Assembly (NCBI GenBank): GCA_964470915.1 | Contig: CAYYEM010000003.1 | Span: forward strand, 18,491 to 82,490 | Source of the DNA: CAYPXN01 sp964470915 | GTDB taxonomy: Bacteria; UBA10199; JADFYH01 | Length of the DNA: 64,000 bases | Direction of reading: 5' to 3' | Part shown: positions 60,851 through 64,000 of the stretch, in pieces | Layout of the letters: each line of letters opens with the position of its first letter | How positions within the stretch are numbered: position 1 is the stretch's first letter | Program-made: the position numbers and the translations under genes | The notes under the pieces: model-generated | Seen by the model: the letters and a program-made list of their open reading frames with translations, nothing else | What the model was told of the DNA's origin: nothing | Databases searched by the model: none

Positions 60851-61249
60851 ATGGAAAAAGTAGATTCTAAAAAACTTCGTGAGTTTGGATTGTTAACAGG
60901 GCTAGTTTTTGTTTTACTTTTTGGACTTTTCATTCCTTGGTTGAAATCTAAATCTTATCCATTATGGCCTTGGGTTTTAGCCTTGTTGTTATGGATTCCC
61001 GCCATTCTTAAACCGATGGTGTTAGGGCCTGTTTATGACGCTTGGATGAAAATAGGCCATGCTTTAGGTTGGATCAATAGTCGAATTATCCTAGGGGCTG
61101 TATTTTATCTATTGATTACTCCCATGGGCTGGGTCATGAGACGTTTAGGCAAAAATCCTTTGGGAGCATCTGCCCAGAAAAGTGATTCTAATTCTTATAG
61201 AGTTGTGATTAAAAAGCGTGAAGAAAAACATATGGAGGTTCCCTACTAA
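60851..61249 (+). CDS. SxtJ family membrane protein
   Basis: 132 residues with helices at about 14-28, 38-55 and 75-93. KLREFGLLTGLVFVLLFGLF, WPWVLALLLWIPAILKPMVL and NSRIILGAVFYLLITPMGWVMRRLGKNPL match the SxtJ family, found after carbamoyltransferases in many operons. Function unknown. The stop overlaps the next ATG by one base. Confidence 0.88.
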   Translation: MEKVDSKKLREFGLLTGLVFVLLFGLFIPWLKSKSYPLWPWVLALLLWIPAILKPMVLGPVYDAWMKIGHALGWINSRIILGAVFYLLITPMGWVMRRLGKNPLGASAQKSDSNSYRVVIKKREEKHMEVPY

Positions 61250-61401
61250 TGTTAGAACTTTTAACAGATCTTTGGAATTTCATGAAAGTGCGCAAAAAGT
61301 TTTGGTTGGCTCCTATTATCATTATTTTGCTTTTGCTGGGGGGGCTCATTGTTTTGAGTCAGGGTTCAGCATTAGCTCCTTTTATTTACACATTATTCTA
61401 A
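61249..61401 (+). CDS. DUF5989-like small membrane protein
   Basis: 50 residues. MLELLTDLWNFMKVRKKFW then one transmembrane helix (IIIILLLLGGLIVLSQGSAL) and a short end APFIYTLF. This is the small partner that regularly follows SxtJ. GGAGG lies 10 nt before the ATG. Overlap with the SxtJ gene supports co-translation. Confidence 0.85.
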   Translation: MLELLTDLWNFMKVRKKFWLAPIIIILLLLGGLIVLSQGSALAPFIYTLF

Positions 61402-61424
61402 TTATTTTTTAGTACTTTAGGATT

Positions 61425-61446
61425 GTGTCTGACACGTGTCAGACAC
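61425..61446. repeat. 22-bp perfect palindrome
   Basis: GTGTCTGACAC joined to its exact reverse complement. It lies between the DUF5989 stop and the SGNH gene start. Long perfect palindromes of this sequence type are often dispersed repeats; an operator is also possible. Confidence 0.8.
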
Positions 61447-61457
61447 AGATTGCTTTG

Positions 61458-62597
61458 ATGAAAAATTTTGTTAAAAATTTTCTGACTATTTCCCTATCTG
61501 TTTTAGTGACCTTGGGTCTTTTAGAAATTGGGATTCGCTACTTAAATAGTTATATGGGGCATTACCCTCAAAAAGATCCGAATTTGCATCATAGTTTAGT
61601 ACCTAATGCAAAATTACATACCTCAAACAATGAATTTGATGTGACTTATCAAATTAACTCTTATGGTTTGAGGGATTATGAATATCTTCTTGAAAAACCA
61701 AAAGATGTTTATCGAATTTTAATGTTGGGAGATTCCTATACTTTTGGAATAGGCAATAATTTAGAAGATACTTTCAGTAAAGTTTTAGAAAGAGACTTGA
61801 ATAAGGTAGGAGGGAAAAAAATAGAAGTGATTAATGGCGGTTGTTCTTCCTATTCCCCTTTACTTGAGTATTTGTTCTTAATTTACAAAGGTTTGGCTTT
61901 AAATCCTGATCTGGTCATTTTAAATTATGATATTTCTGATGTTCAAGATGATTATAAGTATGGACAAGTAGCCATTCGAGATTCGTCAGGCAAAGCTTTG
62001 AAAGTCCCTCCTGTGGATGTTCAATATTATTATCGTGAAATTAAAAAAGGCTACAAATCTAAATTTGCTTTTCTTGAAAAATCAGAGCTTTATCAATTTG
62101 TCATGAAACGATACTATCAACTTTCAAAAAAGAAGGATGCCCCCCATTTTTATGAACAAGCTCAAATTGTAGCCGGTGATATCGAATATGATCGAGATTT
62201 GCCCATGCGCGAACAGAGTGGGGATTGGAAGAAACATTTTGAGAATTCAGCGCAAAACTTAAAAAGAATTCAAGAGTTGTTGAAAGAGAAAAATATTGAG
62301 TTTGTGATTACAGTGTATCCTTATGGAAATTTATTGAATGAGAAAGAGTGGGCCATTGGAAGAAAACTCAGGGGCTTTGATGCGAAGAAGTATTCGACTC
62401 CTCTATTCGATTATTTGCAAGAGTTTTGCCAACAAGCAGGGATCCCTTTTTTAAATATGAAAGCTGCGTTTGAAGCGTCTAAAGATTTTCCACTTTATTA
62501 TCCTTATGATGGGCATTTTACTCCGGCAGGTCATCAGATCGTTGCTCAAGCTCTCAAAGATTTTTTACTTCAGCAGACTTGGTTTCCAATTCACTAG
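61458..62597 (+). CDS. membrane-anchored SGNH hydrolase
   Basis: 379 residues from ATG 61458 (a GTG at 61425 lies in a palindrome). Anchor helix FLTISLSVLVTLGLLEIGIRY, then ILMLGDSYTFGIGNNLEDTF (Ser nucleophile), VINGGCSSYSPLLEYLFL (Gly), LVILNYDISDVQDDY (Asn block) and YDGHFTPAGHQIVAQAL (DxxH). All four SGNH blocks are present. Completes the carbamoyltransferase-SxtJ-DUF5989-SGNH set; likely acts outside the inner membrane on the carbamoylated product or its carrier. Confidence 0.88.
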   Translation: MKNFVKNFLTISLSVLVTLGLLEIGIRYLNSYMGHYPQKDPNLHHSLVPNAKLHTSNNEFDVTYQINSYGLRDYEYLLEKPKDVYRILMLGDSYTFGIGNNLEDTFSKVLERDLNKVGGKKIEVINGGCSSYSPLLEYLFLIYKGLALNPDLVILNYDISDVQDDYKYGQVAIRDSSGKALKVPPVDVQYYYREIKKGYKSKFAFLEKSELYQFVMKRYYQLSKKKDAPHFYEQAQIVAGDIEYDRDLPMREQSGDWKKHFENSAQNLKRIQELLKEKNIEFVITVYPYGNLLNEKEWAIGRKLRGFDAKKYSTPLFDYLQEFCQQAGIPFLNMKAAFEASKDFPLYYPYDGHFTPAGHQIVAQALKDFLLQQTWFPIH

Positions 62598-62916
62598 CTT
62601 CTTTCCAAATATCCCAAGCAGACCAAATCCAAATGCAAACGAGTAATAGTAATCCTCCTATAAGCCATTCTTTTTGTAATACAGCTGCTTGCCAAAATTG
62701 TGCGGTTAAGTGGGAAAACTCTCTTTTATGAGGAGAATTTTGAGTAATAAGTAATATTCCCATTAGAAATTTTCCAAACATCAAGATGATGTCCAAAAAA
62801 CAAAGTAAAATCATGATCCAACCTTTGATTCTTTTTTTTAAATGTAATTGTCCGAGACCGGGAAGAATAAAAGCAGAAAGAGAAAAAGCAATTTTGATTT
62901 GATGAGAATTTTTCAT
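62554..62916 (-). CDS. small membrane protein with PGLGQ motif
   Basis: 120 residues from ATG 62916 (longer frame to 62973). Three hydrophobic segments; FILPGLGQLHLKKRIKGW is the motif of TM2/DUF5683-like membrane proteins. C-terminal 44 nt overlap the convergent SGNH gene. Function unknown. Confidence 0.65.
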   Translation of the reverse strand: MKNSHQIKIAFSLSAFILPGLGQLHLKKRIKGWIMILLCFLDIILMFGKFLMGILLITQNSPHKREFSHLTAQFWQAAVLQKEWLIGGLLLLVCIWIWSAWDIWKEASELETKSAEVKNL

Positions 62917-63048
62917 CTTTCCACTCCGTTTGAAAAACATGATTAAAAAATATGCAATTTGCTGAACTCTCAAAAAAAATGCAGCGCTTTGGTCTATAAC
63001 TCAAAATCTCACACTACACATCCACAGTTTTCAAACAGTTTTTGTGGA

Positions 63049-63876
63049 TTAATTTTTTCTTTTTTCATTTTCTTTTGCTTCATTCCAAAACAAATCTAAT
63101 TTTTCTAAATCAAAATCTTGAAATGATTTATTTTGAGTTTGAATTTTATTTTCAACAAATTGAAATCTTGAAGCAAACTTTTCATTGGTTTGACGCAGCG
63201 CTTCTTCGGGATTAATTTTCATAAAACGAGCAAGATTTGCGATTGAAAATAATAAATCACCCATTTCTTCATTCATGGCCTCTTTGTTTTTAGTTTCAAT
63301 AGCTTCTTCAAGCTCTTGGATTTCTTCTTTTATTTTTTGAAAAACCCCTTTGACTTCAGGCCAATCAAAACCAACTTGAGATACCTTTTTGCCAATTTTA
63401 TAGGCTTTGAGAAGAGCTGGGAGTGAAAGAGGGATATCAGAAAGCAGAGAGGTGTTTTTTTGCTCTTTCTTTTCATCTGCTTTGATTTTTTCCCAGTTTT
63501 GTCTGACTTCTGCTGAATCTTTTACTTTTGTATCAGCAAACACATGAGGATGTCTGCGGATGAGTTTGTTAGCAATACCTTCCATGACGTCATTAATTTC
63601 AAATTTTTGAGCTTGGCTTGCAATTTTGGAATGAAAAAGAATTTGAAGCAGTAAATCACCTAGTTCTTCTTGCAAGTATTTAGAATTATTAAGATCGATA
63701 GCATGAACGACTTCATAGGCTTCTTCAATGACATAGGGTCTTAAACTTTTATGGCTTTGTTCTTTGTCCCAAGGGCAACCTTGAGGGCCATGCAAGGTAT
63801 CGATAGTGTCGAGGAGTTTAAGAAAGGCATTAATGATTTTTTCCCGTGCATCTGTCATATTTGGTTTCCTATTCAA
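63049..63876 (-). CDS. mazG: MazG nucleoside triphosphate pyrophosphohydrolase
   Basis: 275 residues with two MazG units: LHGPQGCPWDKEQSHKSLRPYVIEEAYEVVHAI ... EELGDLLLQILFHSKIA and FDWPEVKGVFQKIKEEIQELEEAI ... NEEMGDLLFSIANLARF. EExxE and ExxD metal ligands are present in both. It clears abnormal NTPs and can lower ppGpp responses. Start at 63876 or in-frame ATG 63858. Confidence 0.95.
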   Translation of the reverse strand: MNRKPNMTDAREKIINAFLKLLDTIDTLHGPQGCPWDKEQSHKSLRPYVIEEAYEVVHAIDLNNSKYLQEELGDLLLQILFHSKIASQAQKFEINDVMEGIANKLIRRHPHVFADTKVKDSAEVRQNWEKIKADEKKEQKNTSLLSDIPLSLPALLKAYKIGKKVSQVGFDWPEVKGVFQKIKEEIQELEEAIETKNKEAMNEEMGDLLFSIANLARFMKINPEEALRQTNEKFASRFQFVENKIQTQNKSFQDFDLEKLDLFWNEAKENEKRKN

Positions 63877-63944
63877 ACCGATAGGCGTTGAGGAGGAGGC
63901 TCCGCGTGTTTTGACAGAGGAGGGGTGATACGAACCCCTGTCAT

Positions 63945-64000
63945 TGAGCCACCAAGCAGAATCGAACTGCTGACCTACTGATTACGAGGCATTAGATCGG
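63945..64000 (-). tRNA. 3' part of a tRNA-Thr-like sequence, cut by the window end
   Basis: On the minus strand: anticodon-like loop CTCGTAA (would be CGT, Thr), variable AGGTC, T-arm AGCAG TTCGATT CTGCT, acceptor half TGGTGGC and TCA. The anticodon stem has two mismatches, and a second T-arm-like sequence (GGGGTTCGTATCACCCC) lies just downstream, so it may be degenerate. The 5' half is outside the window. Confidence 0.35.

Overview
The window is AT-rich DNA from a Gram-negative bacterium. It carries lipobox lipoproteins, an Mla-type outer-membrane lipid transport operon, PlsB and a type III secretion (T3SS) export apparatus. PEGA-domain Ser/Thr kinases, FHA-linked sigma-54 activators and a PrkA-YeaH-SpoVR set are typical of the old deltaproteobacterial groups (myxobacteria, Bdellovibrionota and relatives), but one window cannot fix the phylum. 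Two runs of exactly 100 N (27046-27145, 49686-49785) look like scaffold gaps, so this is probably a draft or metagenome assembly.

Region 1 (1-22 kb) is a T3SS locus. It holds an SctJ lipoprotein, an SctI-like rod protein, a FliG-like protein, SctL, SctN, SctO, SctP, a split FliM/FliN-like C-ring pair, a FliO-like protein, and SctR, SctS and SctT. It also has three LcrH/SctG-type TPR proteins, several orphan small proteins, and three Gly/Pro-rich proteins whose last residues resemble the end of needle subunits. Regulation is encoded in place: a sigma-28-like factor behind a sigma-54-type promoter, a divergently placed FHA-AAA-Fis activator with a PEGA Ser/Thr kinase, and three promoter-like sites of identical architecture (AACT-N15-nnCGATA) in front of structural or secreted-protein genes. 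SctV, SctU, SctC and SctD are not in the window.

Region 2 (22-34 kb) has a protein with a RelA/SpoT-like C-terminal half, then yggT-proC-yggS, an mla operon whose ATPase gene falls in an assembly gap, and the prkA-yeaH-spoVR stress set.

Region 3 (34-46 kb) is mostly housekeeping: fluC fused head-to-tail with tRNA-Ala, tRNA-Arg followed by a tandem structured repeat carrying its own 3' end, transporters, amtB-glnK behind a sigma-54 promoter, CoA-transferase, a HAD protein, an exonuclease, greA and a thioesterase.

Region 4 (46-64 kb) holds two large orphan proteins, a stand-alone receiver domain, plsB, a flippase-like membrane protein, a nucleotidyltransferase/CDP-alcohol phosphotransferase fusion, a radical SAM protein, tRNA-Leu, a carbamoyltransferase-SxtJ-DUF5989-SGNH cassette, mazG, and a partial tRNA-like sequence at the very end. 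Short palindromic repeats are scattered between genes, mainly next to tRNAs and in regions 2 and 3.
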